From an uncultured Chloroflexota bacterium (GTDB lineage: Bacteria; Chloroflexota; Limnocylindria; Limnocylindrales; CSP1-4), in the NCBI GenBank assembly GCA_903930745.1, contig CAIYZX010000525.1, positions 1-6,815 of the forward strand: 6,815 nucleotides of DNA. The letters are read 5' to 3'. The notes beneath the pieces are model-generated. The model saw only the letters and a list, made by a program, of their open reading frames with translations, was not told the DNA's origin and did no database searches. Within the stretch, counting starts at the first letter, position 1; the number at the start of each line of letters is the position of its first letter. This document shows, piece by piece, positions 1-5,087 of the stretch. The position numbers and the translations under genes are program-made.

Positions 1-602
1 CCCCAGGCCGGCCACGTCTCGTCGCCCTCGTCCTCGATCAGCCCAACGTCGCGGACCTTCGCGGACGCCTCGTCCAGCGGGATCCACATCACGGACGTCG
101 CCCGGCGCTCCACCGCGGTGGTGGGCCGAAGGGTCGCGGCGCGCCCCGGGAAGAGCGAGTCCACCAGGCCATCGAACGCCGCGTCCATCTCCGCCTCGTC
201 GCGCATCACGTGGCAGGTGCCCAGCGCCATCACGGAGCGGTAGTCCACGGAGTGGTTCGTGGCCGCGCGGGAGAGCACCAGTGCATCCACGTGCGCCACG
301 GTCACGCAGACCGGCTTGCCGTCCAGCTGCATCGCCAGGCCGCTGCCCACGGACGCGTGCCAGAGCAGGCGGTCACCCTCGCGCCAGATGTTGACCGGCG
401 TGACGATCGGCTGGCCGTCGCGGATCCAGCCCACGTAGCCAACGATCGCGTCGTCGATGATCGCGTTGATCGTCGCCGCGTCGTAGTGGCCGCGCTTGGG
501 CTTGCGGCGGATGCGGACGCGATCGGACGCGGGCCCGCGATCGCCGGCCTCAGACGAGCCGGACGAGCCGGAGGACGCGGGGGTGCTGCCGTACGAGCTC
601 AT
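1..602 (-). CDS. Pyridoxamine 5'-phosphate oxidase family, flavin-nucleotide-binding protein (3' end beyond window)
   Basis: Two hundred codons are visible from the ATG at 602-600 to the window edge, with no stop, so the C-terminus is missing (probably only a few tens of residues). After a Ser/Gly-rich, probably disordered N-terminus (residues 1-25), the protein shows the split-barrel pattern of the Pyridox_ox_2-type family: RGHYD (37-41), YVGWIRDGQPIVTPV (56-70), a strand with LLWHAS (79-84), PVCVTVAHVDALVLSR (97-112), NHSVDYRSV (116-124) and a late segment LDEASAKVRD (176-185) followed by an acidic stretch and WPAW. Family members bind FMN or a related flavin; the substrate here is unknown and the protein may be a reductase or a flavin-binding protein rather than a true PdxH. 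Its ATG overlaps the stop of the upstream 75-aa gene by 4 nt (ATGA) and no Shine-Dalgarno is visible, so translation is probably coupled. Family assignment is firm; exact function is not. Confidence 0.88.
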   Translation of the reverse strand, partial: MSSYGSTPASSGSSGSSEAGDRGPASDRVRIRRKPKRGHYDAATINAIIDDAIVGYVGWIRDGQPIVTPVNIWREGDRLLWHASVGSGLAMQLDGKPVCVTVAHVDALVLSRAATNHSVDYRSVMALGTCHVMRDEAEMDAAFDGLVDSLFPGRAATLRPTTAVERRATSVMWIPLDEASAKVRDVGLIEDEGDETWPAW

Positions 603-826
603 CGGCGGTACAGCACCCACATCGCCAGGCCCTGGGGCTGCGGCTGGTAGCCGTAGGCCGGGTTCGCGGCCGGCATGGTCGTGGGCACGGCGCCGATGTT
701 CGCGATGCGCCAGCCATCGGGCGCCCGGCGTGCGGCGTCTGCGGCAACCCAGTCCCAGAGCGGGTCGCCCAGCGTGGTGTCGGCCGTGACCAGCAGCTGG
801 TCGTCGCCGATGAGTCGTTCCTTCAT
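599..826 (-). CDS. Small hypothetical protein, 75 aa, coupled to the flavin-binding gene
   Basis: I do not recognise this protein. It starts MKERLIGDDQLLVTADTT and continues with a Trp-rich stretch (LWDWVAADAARR, residues 23-34), a probable strand WRIANIGAVPTTM (39-51), a Pro/Tyr/Gln-rich turn and a final strand GLAMWVLYRR (66-75). It looks like a small soluble alpha/beta fold with no signal peptide or membrane segment. Two things support a real gene: a GGAGG Shine-Dalgarno (832-836, complement) lies 5 nt before the ATG, and its TGA overlaps the ATG of the downstream flavin-binding protein by 4 nt. Any functional link to that protein is inferred from this coupling only. Confidence 0.68.
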   Translation of the reverse strand: MKERLIGDDQLLVTADTTLGDPLWDWVAADAARRAPDGWRIANIGAVPTTMPAANPAYGYQPQPQGLAMWVLYRR

Positions 827-913
827 GATCCCCTCCAGGGTGCGCGGCCCAGCAGCCGCATCCGGCGTTCGGTACCCCGCAGCGTACGTCTGACGGGCCT
901 CGCCCGCATGGCG

Positions 914-1207
914 TCAGCGATCCTGGCCGGACGTGCTCTCCAGGCCGGCGCGGGCCTCGCCGCCCTGCGCGGGCGGTGTCCACGAGTGGTCTGCGTACCG
1001 GAGCTGGCGCTGGAGCAGGTCATCGGCCAGGCGCCGGGACTCCTCGCGCAGCAGCTCGCGCTCATACTCCAGCTCCGCGGCCTCGTTCGAGACGCCCGGG
1101 AGCGCCGCCTCGCCGCCGCCGCCGTTGCCCGGGCCCGAAGCCGCGCCCGAACCGGCCCCGCCTGCGCCCGAACCGGCCCCGCCCAGGAGCCGGCGGAGAA
1201 AGCTCAC
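914..1207 (-). CDS. Small hypothetical protein, 97 aa, Gly/Ala linker plus charged helix
   Basis: The frame is open further upstream, but the GTG at 1207-1205 is the likely start because it forms a GTGA overlap with the stop of the dienelactone hydrolase gene. The protein has three parts: a short hydrophobic/basic start SFLRRLL (2-8); a Gly/Ala/Ser linker (9-33) containing a seven-residue tandem repeat GGAGSGA; and a strongly helical, charged segment NEAAELEYERELLREESRRLADDLLQRQLRYADHSW (41-76) that looks coiled-coil forming. The C-terminal tail is Gly/Glu/Arg-rich. I recognise no enzymatic motif. It could be an oligomerising or membrane-surface adaptor, but that is speculation. No Shine-Dalgarno is visible, as expected for a coupled start. 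Confidence 0.62.
   Translation of the reverse strand: MSFLRRLLGGAGSGAGGAGSGAASGPGNGGGGEAALPGVSNEAAELEYERELLREESRRLADDLLQRQLRYADHSWTPPAQGGEARAGLESTSGQDR
1143..1183. repeat. 21-bp tandem duplication inside the 97-aa gene
   Basis: The same 20 bases occur at 1143-1162 and 1164-1183, a period of 21 bp or exactly seven codons. On the coding (minus) strand each copy encodes GGAGSGA, so the duplication lengthens the glycine linker without breaking the frame. Confidence 0.85.
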
Positions 1208-2004
1208 TGGGCCGCGCCCGCCCCACCGCCGGCCGCACCGGCGGCGTCCGACGCCACCCCCAGGAACGCGAGCACCTCGCCCCACGCCTGGACGGACTGC
1301 GTGGCGAACTGGTCCGCCTTGCGGTCGAAGAAGGAGTGCGGCGCACCCGCGTACGTCACGATCCGGCTGTCCGTGCCCGCCATCTCCAGCTGGCTGCGGA
1401 ACGTGGCGATCGCATCGGCCGGGATCCCCTCGTCCGCCCCGCCGAAGACCGCGAGGACCGGGCAGCGGAACGTGGAGGCCACGTCGGCCGGTGCCGGGGT
1501 CCCGTTCCGGGCCGGGCCCACGGGCCACCCGTAGAACCCGATCGCCCCCGCCAGCCCGATGCCGAAGCCGGCCGAGAGGAATGCCAGGCGCCCGCCCATG
1601 CAGAAGCCGATCGTGTGGATCCGGCTGGCCGAGGTCTGCAGCCGCAGGTTCGCCGAGGCCGCCGTGATGTCCGCCCGGAGCCCGTCATACGTTGTCTCCG
1701 GCACGTGCGGCGCCCAGTCGAAGGCCGGCCCACGGTCGCCGATGCCCGCCGTCCGCCCGAACCAGTCCAGCGCGATCGCGTCCACCCCGTGCTCCGCGAA
1801 GCGCAACGCCAGCTCGCGGTAGTACGCGTGCAGGCCGCGCACGTCCGGGAGGATCACGACACCCACGCCCGTCGGCTCCGCCGCCTCGGCGAGGTAGGCC
1901 GCGAAGCGGTTGCCGTCCTCCGCGGCCAGCTCCAGCTCGCGGGCGTCGATCGAGGCGCCCTCGATGCGGGGGATCGGCGGACGCGAGTCGTGGTCGAAGC
2001 ACAT
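1204..2004 (-). CDS. Dienelactone hydrolase family protein (alpha/beta hydrolase)
   Basis: The product is a 266-residue cytosolic alpha/beta hydrolase of the dienelactone hydrolase (carboxymethylenebutenolidase) family. The nucleophile elbow is GFCMGG (133-138) with Cys135; the acid is probably Asp191 in FGGADEGIP, and the histidine is His223 in YAGAPHSFFDR. A Cys nucleophile rather than Ser fits true dienelactone hydrolases, which open lactone rings in chlorocatechol breakdown; many relatives have other or unknown ester substrates, and no catechol-pathway genes are nearby. ILPDVRGLHAYYRELALRFAEHG (51-73) is the usual oxyanion/helix region. I chose the ATG at 2004-2002 because MCFDHDSRPPI is a family-like N-terminus; the frame stays open to 2226, but that extension is Pro/Arg-rich and runs into the divergent promoter region. 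A GAGGA lies 11 nt upstream, a weak, distant ribosome-binding site. The C-terminus ends in an Ala/Gly tail and overlaps the next gene by 4 nt. Confidence 0.9.
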   Translation of the reverse strand: MCFDHDSRPPIPRIEGASIDARELELAAEDGNRFAAYLAEAAEPTGVGVVILPDVRGLHAYYRELALRFAEHGVDAIALDWFGRTAGIGDRGPAFDWAPHVPETTYDGLRADITAASANLRLQTSASRIHTIGFCMGGRLAFLSAGFGIGLAGAIGFYGWPVGPARNGTPAPADVASTFRCPVLAVFGGADEGIPADAIATFRSQLEMAGTDSRIVTYAGAPHSFFDRKADQFATQSVQAWGEVLAFLGVASDAAGAAGGGAGAAQ

Positions 2005-2059
2005 GGCCGTGCGTGTCCTCGGGTACGGGGGCGACTGGGCTGGCGGGCTGTCTGTTCGC

Positions 2060-2088
2060 ATTGTGGCGAAAAGGACGCCGGATGGCGA
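2060..2088 (-). promoter_or_regulatory. Possible sigma70-type promoter for the dienelactone hydrolase block
   Basis: On the minus strand, TCGCCA (complement of 2083-2088) and CACAAT (complement of 2060-2065) each match four of six positions of the -35 and -10 consensus and are 17 bp apart. Transcription would begin near 2053, giving a leader of about 50 nt that contains the GAGGA upstream of the ATG at 2004. The matches are weak, and this is the best candidate by eye rather than a demonstrated promoter. Confidence 0.22.
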
Positions 2089-2114
2089 CACCGCATCGTG
2101 GACCCCGCCCCGGG

Positions 2115-2169
2115 GGTGCGGTAGCACGCGCCGAGGAGCGTTCGCACGGGGTCCGTGCACCCCTGCACG
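2115..2169. promoter_or_regulatory. Cluster of GCACG/CGTGC half-sites, possible operator
   Basis: GCACG occurs at 2124-2128, 2144-2148 and 2165-2169, and its complement CGTGC at 2154-2158; a near copy GGTGC sits at 2115-2119. The exact copies start 20, 10 and 11 bp apart, close to whole helical turns. They form two overlapping perfect 6-bp inverted repeats: GCACGG-GGT-CCGTGC (2144-2158) and CGTGCA-CCCC-TGCACG (2154-2169). The cluster lies roughly 80-125 bp upstream of the proposed aspartate kinase transcription start and between the two divergent genes, so a DNA-binding regulator is more likely than an RNA structure. The short motif is GC-rich, so chance remains a real alternative. Confidence 0.3.
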
Positions 2170-2208
2170 TTGCGGCTGGGTTTCCGTTTCGCCCGGCGCG
2201 GCTCCAGG

Positions 2209-2239
2209 TTGGGGAACCCGTACCACGAACCGCTAGAAT
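2209..2239 (+). promoter_or_regulatory. Promoter of the aspartate kinase operon, probably leaderless
   Basis: TAGAAT at 2234-2239 matches five of six positions of the -10 consensus. A poor -35-like TTGGGG lies at 2209-2214 (19-bp spacer), overlapped by the inverted repeat GGTT-GGGG-AACC (2207-2218), a possible operator. Seven nucleotides separate the -10 hexamer from the ATG at 2247, so the transcript would begin at or next to the start codon. No Shine-Dalgarno precedes that ATG, which fits a leaderless mRNA as is common in several high-GC phyla. Confidence 0.5.
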
Positions 2240-2246
2240 GCCCGCC

Positions 2247-3539
2247 ATGTCCACCCCCCTTGTCGTGATGAAGTTCGGTGGCTCGTCGGTCGCCAACGCG
2301 GAGCGCATCAAGCGCGTCGCGCGGCGCATCGCCCGCGAGCGGTCGAACGGGTCGCAGCTGGTCGTCGTCGTCTCCGCCATGGGCGACACCACCGATGAGC
2401 TGCTCGCGCTCGCGGCCGCCATCACCGACGATCCCGATGCTCGCGAGCTCGATGTCCTTCTCGCCACCGGCGAGCACCAGAGCGCCACGCTCGTGTCGAT
2501 GGCCCTCCACGCGCTGGGCGTCCCGGCGATCTCCCTGACGGGCCCGCAGGCCGGCATCACCACGGACGGTCGCCACGGCAAGGCGCGCATTGCCGGGATT
2601 GACCCGAGACGCGTCCACGCGGAGATCGCCACCGGCAAGGTGGTCATCGTGGCCGGCTTCCAGGGCATGAGCCTGAAGGCGCTGGGCATGGAGGAGACCC
2701 CCACCGCGAGCGACGTCCACGCCGCCGAGATCACGACGCTCGGCCGTGGCGGCTCGGACACCACCGCCGTCGCCCTTGCCGCAGGCCTGGGCGCGGACCG
2801 CTGCCAGATCTTCACGGACGTGAAGGGCATCTACACCTGCGACCCCCGCATCGTCACGGACGCCCGCCAGCTCCCCGTCATCGGCTACGAGGAGATGATG
2901 GAGCTCGCGAACCAGGGCGCCCAGGTCATGCAGGTCCGCGCCGTGGAGCTCGGCTGGGTCAACGACGTCGTCATCGAGGTCCTCAGCTCCTTCGAGGACG
3001 CCCCCGGCACGCTGATCAAGGAGGATCCGCTCGTGGAGCAGCGGAACAAGGTCCGGGGCCTGGCCCATGACCGGAACGTCGCGAAGATCACCCTCGTCGA
3101 GGTCCCGGACAAGCCCGGCGTCGCCCGTGGCGTGTTCGGTCCGCTGGCCGAGGCCGGCATCAACGTGGACATGGTCGTCCAGAACGTTGGCCACGGCGGC
3201 GCCACGGACATCTCGTTCACCATCCCGCGGGTGGAGCTCGCCAAGGCGAAGCGCCTCCTGGAGCCGCTCATCCGCGACCTGGGCTTCCGCGACATGACCA
3301 CGGACAGCTCCGTGGCCAAGGTGAGCATCGTGGGCGCCGGGATCCAGAACGCGCCGGGCTATGCGGCCCGCATGTTCGGGACGCTCGCGGACGAGGGGAT
3401 CAACATCGAGATGATCTCCACCTCCGAGATCCGGATCACCACGATCATCGCCGAGGATCGGGTGGAGGACGCGGTCCGCGCCCTGCATGCCGCGTTCGCG
3501 CTGGAGCAGCCCGAGACCGTCGACACCGCAGCCGGCTGA
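2247..3539 (+). CDS. lysC: Aspartate kinase (alpha subunit), feedback-type with tandem ACT domains
   Basis: The 430-residue product phosphorylates aspartate, the first step toward lysine, threonine and methionine. The amino-acid kinase domain (1 to about 245) has VMKFGGSSV (7-15), VVVVSAMGDTTDEL (39-52), TGEHQS (74-79), TTLGRGGSDTTAVALAA (163-179) and FTDVKGIYTCDPRIV (189-203). Two ACT domains follow: one beginning about residue 278 (VPDKPGVARGVF, 286-297, and VDMVVQN, 307-313) and one about 356 to the end (INIEMISTSEIRIT, 385-398). This is the short two-ACT layout of the lysine/threonine-sensitive enzymes of Bacillus (AK II) and Corynebacterium. About 14 residues more than usual lie between GFQG (137-140) and TTLGRGG. 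An in-frame ATG at 2238 would add three residues, but it overlaps the -10 element, so I prefer 2247. It is the first gene of the plus-strand operon, ending 7 nt before birA. Confidence 0.95.
   Translation: MSTPLVVMKFGGSSVANAERIKRVARRIARERSNGSQLVVVVSAMGDTTDELLALAAAITDDPDARELDVLLATGEHQSATLVSMALHALGVPAISLTGPQAGITTDGRHGKARIAGIDPRRVHAEIATGKVVIVAGFQGMSLKALGMEETPTASDVHAAEITTLGRGGSDTTAVALAAGLGADRCQIFTDVKGIYTCDPRIVTDARQLPVIGYEEMMELANQGAQVMQVRAVELGWVNDVVIEVLSSFEDAPGTLIKEDPLVEQRNKVRGLAHDRNVAKITLVEVPDKPGVARGVFGPLAEAGINVDMVVQNVGHGGATDISFTIPRVELAKAKRLLEPLIRDLGFRDMTTDSSVAKVSIVGAGIQNAPGYAARMFGTLADEGINIEMISTSEIRITTIIAEDRVEDAVRALHAAFALEQPETVDTAAG
3033..3539 (+). CDS. Putative nested beta subunit of aspartate kinase (internal in-frame start)
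   Basis: Within lysC, AAGGAGG (3018-3024) precedes an in-frame GTG at 3033-3035 (Val263) by 8 nt, ideal Shine-Dalgarno spacing. Translation from there would give 168 residues comprising just the two ACT domains. Bacillus subtilis AK II and Corynebacterium glutamicum aspartate kinase make such a beta subunit from an in-phase internal start, of similar size and at the same domain boundary, and assemble alpha2beta2 enzymes regulated at the ACT interfaces. The sequence signal is directly visible; production of the protein is inferred from the family. Confidence 0.5.
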   Translation: MEQRNKVRGLAHDRNVAKITLVEVPDKPGVARGVFGPLAEAGINVDMVVQNVGHGGATDISFTIPRVELAKAKRLLEPLIRDLGFRDMTTDSSVAKVSIVGAGIQNAPGYAARMFGTLADEGINIEMISTSEIRITTIIAEDRVEDAVRALHAAFALEQPETVDTAAG

Positions 3540-3546
3540 CGGCGCG

Positions 3547-4434
3547 GTGACGGGAGCCCGGGCCGAGGGCGGCTACAGCCGGATCGAGCGCCTTGGCGCC
3601 ACCGGCTCGACCAACGACGTCGTCCGCGCCTGGCTCGATGCCGGCACACCCGAGATCTGCGTCGCCACGGCCACGGAGCAGACGGCCGGCCGGGGCCGCA
3701 TGGGCCGGACCTGGACGGCGCCGGACGGCGCGGCGCTCCTTCTGACCGCGGGCTTCCGGCCCGCCTGGCTGCCCGTGGAGCGGACCTGGCGCCTGGCCGC
3801 CACGGTGGCGCTCGCGATGTCGGATGCCGCGGAGGGTGTGGCCGGCCTGCCGCTGGGTGCGGTGCGCCTGAAGTGGCCGAACGACCTCGTGATCGAGACC
3901 ACGGGGCCGAACGCGCTGCTCGCGGGCGAGACCGATGCGGAGGCGGTGGCCGCGCGCCTCGCCGCCCCGCTGGAGCTGCGCAAGCTGGCGGGCGTCCTGG
4001 GCGAGTCCGATGGCCTGGGCACGGACGATCCGCGCGTGGTGGTGGGCATCGGTATCAACGCGGACTGGGCCGCGGCGGACTTCCCTGCGGAGCTCGCGGG
4101 CACCATGACCAGCCTGCGGGAGGCGTCCGGGGGCCGGCCCGTCGACCTGGACACGCTCTTCGAGGCGTTCCTGGGCCACCTCGAGACCCGCTACGAGGCG
4201 CTCGTCGCCGGCTACTTCGACCATGACGGCTGGGTCCGCCGGCAGGCCACCACCGGCCGGCTCGTCACCCTGGAGTCCGCCGCGGGCGCCGGGGCCGCGC
4301 TCCCGGTCCTCGCGCTGGGCGTGGACTCCGTGAGCGGCGGCCTCGTCGTGGAGGACACCGCTGCACCCAACGGCGAGCGGACGGTCCACGCGGGCGAGGT
4401 GGTGCACGTCAGGCTCGCACGGGCCGGTGTGTAA
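3547..4434 (+). CDS. birA: Biotin protein ligase, monofunctional (no DNA-binding domain)
   Basis: The 295-residue enzyme activates biotin with ATP and attaches it to the carrier lysine of biotin enzymes such as AccB. Visible motifs: GSTND (20-24), the nucleotide loop GRGRMGRTW (48-56), KWPND (109-113), KLAGVL (146-151, corresponding to the biotinyl-AMP-contacting lysine of E. coli BirA) and VVGIGIN (165-171), then a small C-terminal beta domain (about 236-291). There is no N-terminal helix-turn-helix, so it should not act as a biotin repressor. Between KWPND and KLAGVL there are 32 residues, against about 6 in E. coli, so a loop of roughly 25 residues is inserted beside the active site. I chose the GTG at 3547, 7 nt after the lysC stop; an ATG at 3487 would add 20 low-complexity residues inside lysC. 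Position ahead of accDA fits its role in making active acetyl-CoA carboxylase. Confidence 0.92.
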   Translation: MTGARAEGGYSRIERLGATGSTNDVVRAWLDAGTPEICVATATEQTAGRGRMGRTWTAPDGAALLLTAGFRPAWLPVERTWRLAATVALAMSDAAEGVAGLPLGAVRLKWPNDLVIETTGPNALLAGETDAEAVAARLAAPLELRKLAGVLGESDGLGTDDPRVVVGIGINADWAAADFPAELAGTMTSLREASGGRPVDLDTLFEAFLGHLETRYEALVAGYFDHDGWVRRQATTGRLVTLESAAGAGAALPVLALGVDSVSGGLVVEDTAAPNGERTVHAGEVVHVRLARAGV

Positions 4435-4439
4435 CGGAC

Positions 4440-5087
4440 GTGGTGCGACCGGTGTTTGGTAGGCGAGAGGAGGCGACGGCTGCCGTCGTGGTCCTCGATC
4501 GCGACCGGCGTCTCGTGGAGGCGGCGCGTCACGACCCCGTCCAGTTTGACGCCCTGTATCGGAAGTACGTCGCCCAGGTGTACGCCTTCGCCCTCTACGA
4601 GCTCGCCGACCATCACGCAGCGGAAGACGCCACCGAGCGGACCTTCCTGCGCGCGCTGGCAGCGCTGCCGCGGTTCCGCGAGCAGGCGGATCACGCCGCG
4701 GACCCGGAGGCCTCCACGTTCCGCGTCTGGCTGTTCCGGATCGCGCGCAACGTGATCGCCAACGAGCGCCGATCACAGCGCCGCCGCCCCGCGGACTCGC
4801 TGGACCAGGCGCTGGGCGCCGGGCTGGACCTCGCGGACCGCGGGGACCTGGAGGCCGAGACCGCCACCCGGGCGGAGGCGGCCGATGCGCTGAAGGCCGT
4901 GCAGGCCCTCCCCGACGACCGCCGCCGCGCCCTCCTCCTGCGCTACGTGGACGAGATGAGCACCGCCGAGATCGCGGGGGTCCTGGGCAAGTCCGAGGGT
5001 GCCGTCCGCGTTCTCATCCACCGCGCCCTTGGCAGCGTGGCCCGCGAGCTGGGCCGGGACCGCGGGCGCCGCGGGGCCGGCCGGTGA
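4440..5087 (+). CDS. RNA polymerase sigma factor, sigma-70 family, ECF type
   Basis: The 215-residue protein has the two-domain plan of extracytoplasmic-function sigma factors. Region 2 spans about 36-112, with FDALYRKYVAQVYAFALYEL (36-55), a DATERTFLRAL-type core-binding helix (63-73) and FRVWLFRIARNVIANERR (94-111). A variable acidic linker (about 113-147) leads to region 4 (149-203), with LPDDRRRALLLRYVDEMSTAEIAGVLGKSEGAVRVLIHRALGSV; the helix-turn-helix is about 174-197 and should bind the -35 element. The start is uncertain: GTG at 4440 lies 5 nt after the birA stop without a Shine-Dalgarno, while GTG at 4488 lies 14 nt after GGAGG (4469-4473) and would give a 199-residue protein that still holds both domains. 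The stop overlaps the next gene by 4 nt, so the following membrane protein is its likely regulator. Family certain; regulon unknown. Confidence 0.9.
   Translation: MVRPVFGRREEATAAVVVLDRDRRLVEAARHDPVQFDALYRKYVAQVYAFALYELADHHAAEDATERTFLRALAALPRFREQADHAADPEASTFRVWLFRIARNVIANERRSQRRRPADSLDQALGAGLDLADRGDLEAETATRAEAADALKAVQALPDDRRRALLLRYVDEMSTAEIAGVLGKSEGAVRVLIHRALGSVARELGRDRGRRGAGR

Noticed and set aside
210..650. A 146-codon plus-strand frame rich in Arg, His and Ala.
   Set aside because: It is antisense to the clearly recognisable flavin-binding protein and has no motif or ribosome-binding site.
894..906. CGGGC-CTC-GCCCG hairpin between the 97-aa and 75-aa genes as a terminator.
   Set aside because: The stem is only 5 bp and no T-run follows on the minus strand; such stems are common at this GC content.
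2005..2226. Extension of the dienelactone hydrolase to an ATG at 2226.
   Set aside because: The added 74 residues are low-complexity and overlap the promoter region; the family N-terminus MCFDHDSRPPI begins at 2004.
1692..2246. Upstream in-frame extension of lysC to an ATG at 1692.
   Set aside because: It is Pro/Arg/Ser-rich, runs antisense through the hydrolase gene and precedes the standard kinase N-terminus MKFGGSSV.
2005..2246. A lysine riboswitch upstream of lysC.
   Set aside because: The region lacks the long multi-helix layout, and the proposed promoter puts transcription start at the ATG, leaving no leader RNA.
2238..2249. ATG at 2238 as the lysC start.
   Set aside because: Its A and T form the end of the TAGAAT -10 element, so a transcript from that promoter would not include it; only three residues differ.
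1854..3488. A 544-codon open frame on the minus strand covering lysC and running into the dienelactone hydrolase gene.
   Set aside because: It lies opposite a certain aspartate kinase, shows no recognisable motif and has the Asp/Gly/Val/His-rich look of antisense frames in very GC-rich coding DNA.
3487..3549. ATG at 3487 as the biotin ligase start.
   Set aside because: It would overlap lysC by 53 nt and add 20 Arg/Pro/Ser-rich residues unlike the family.
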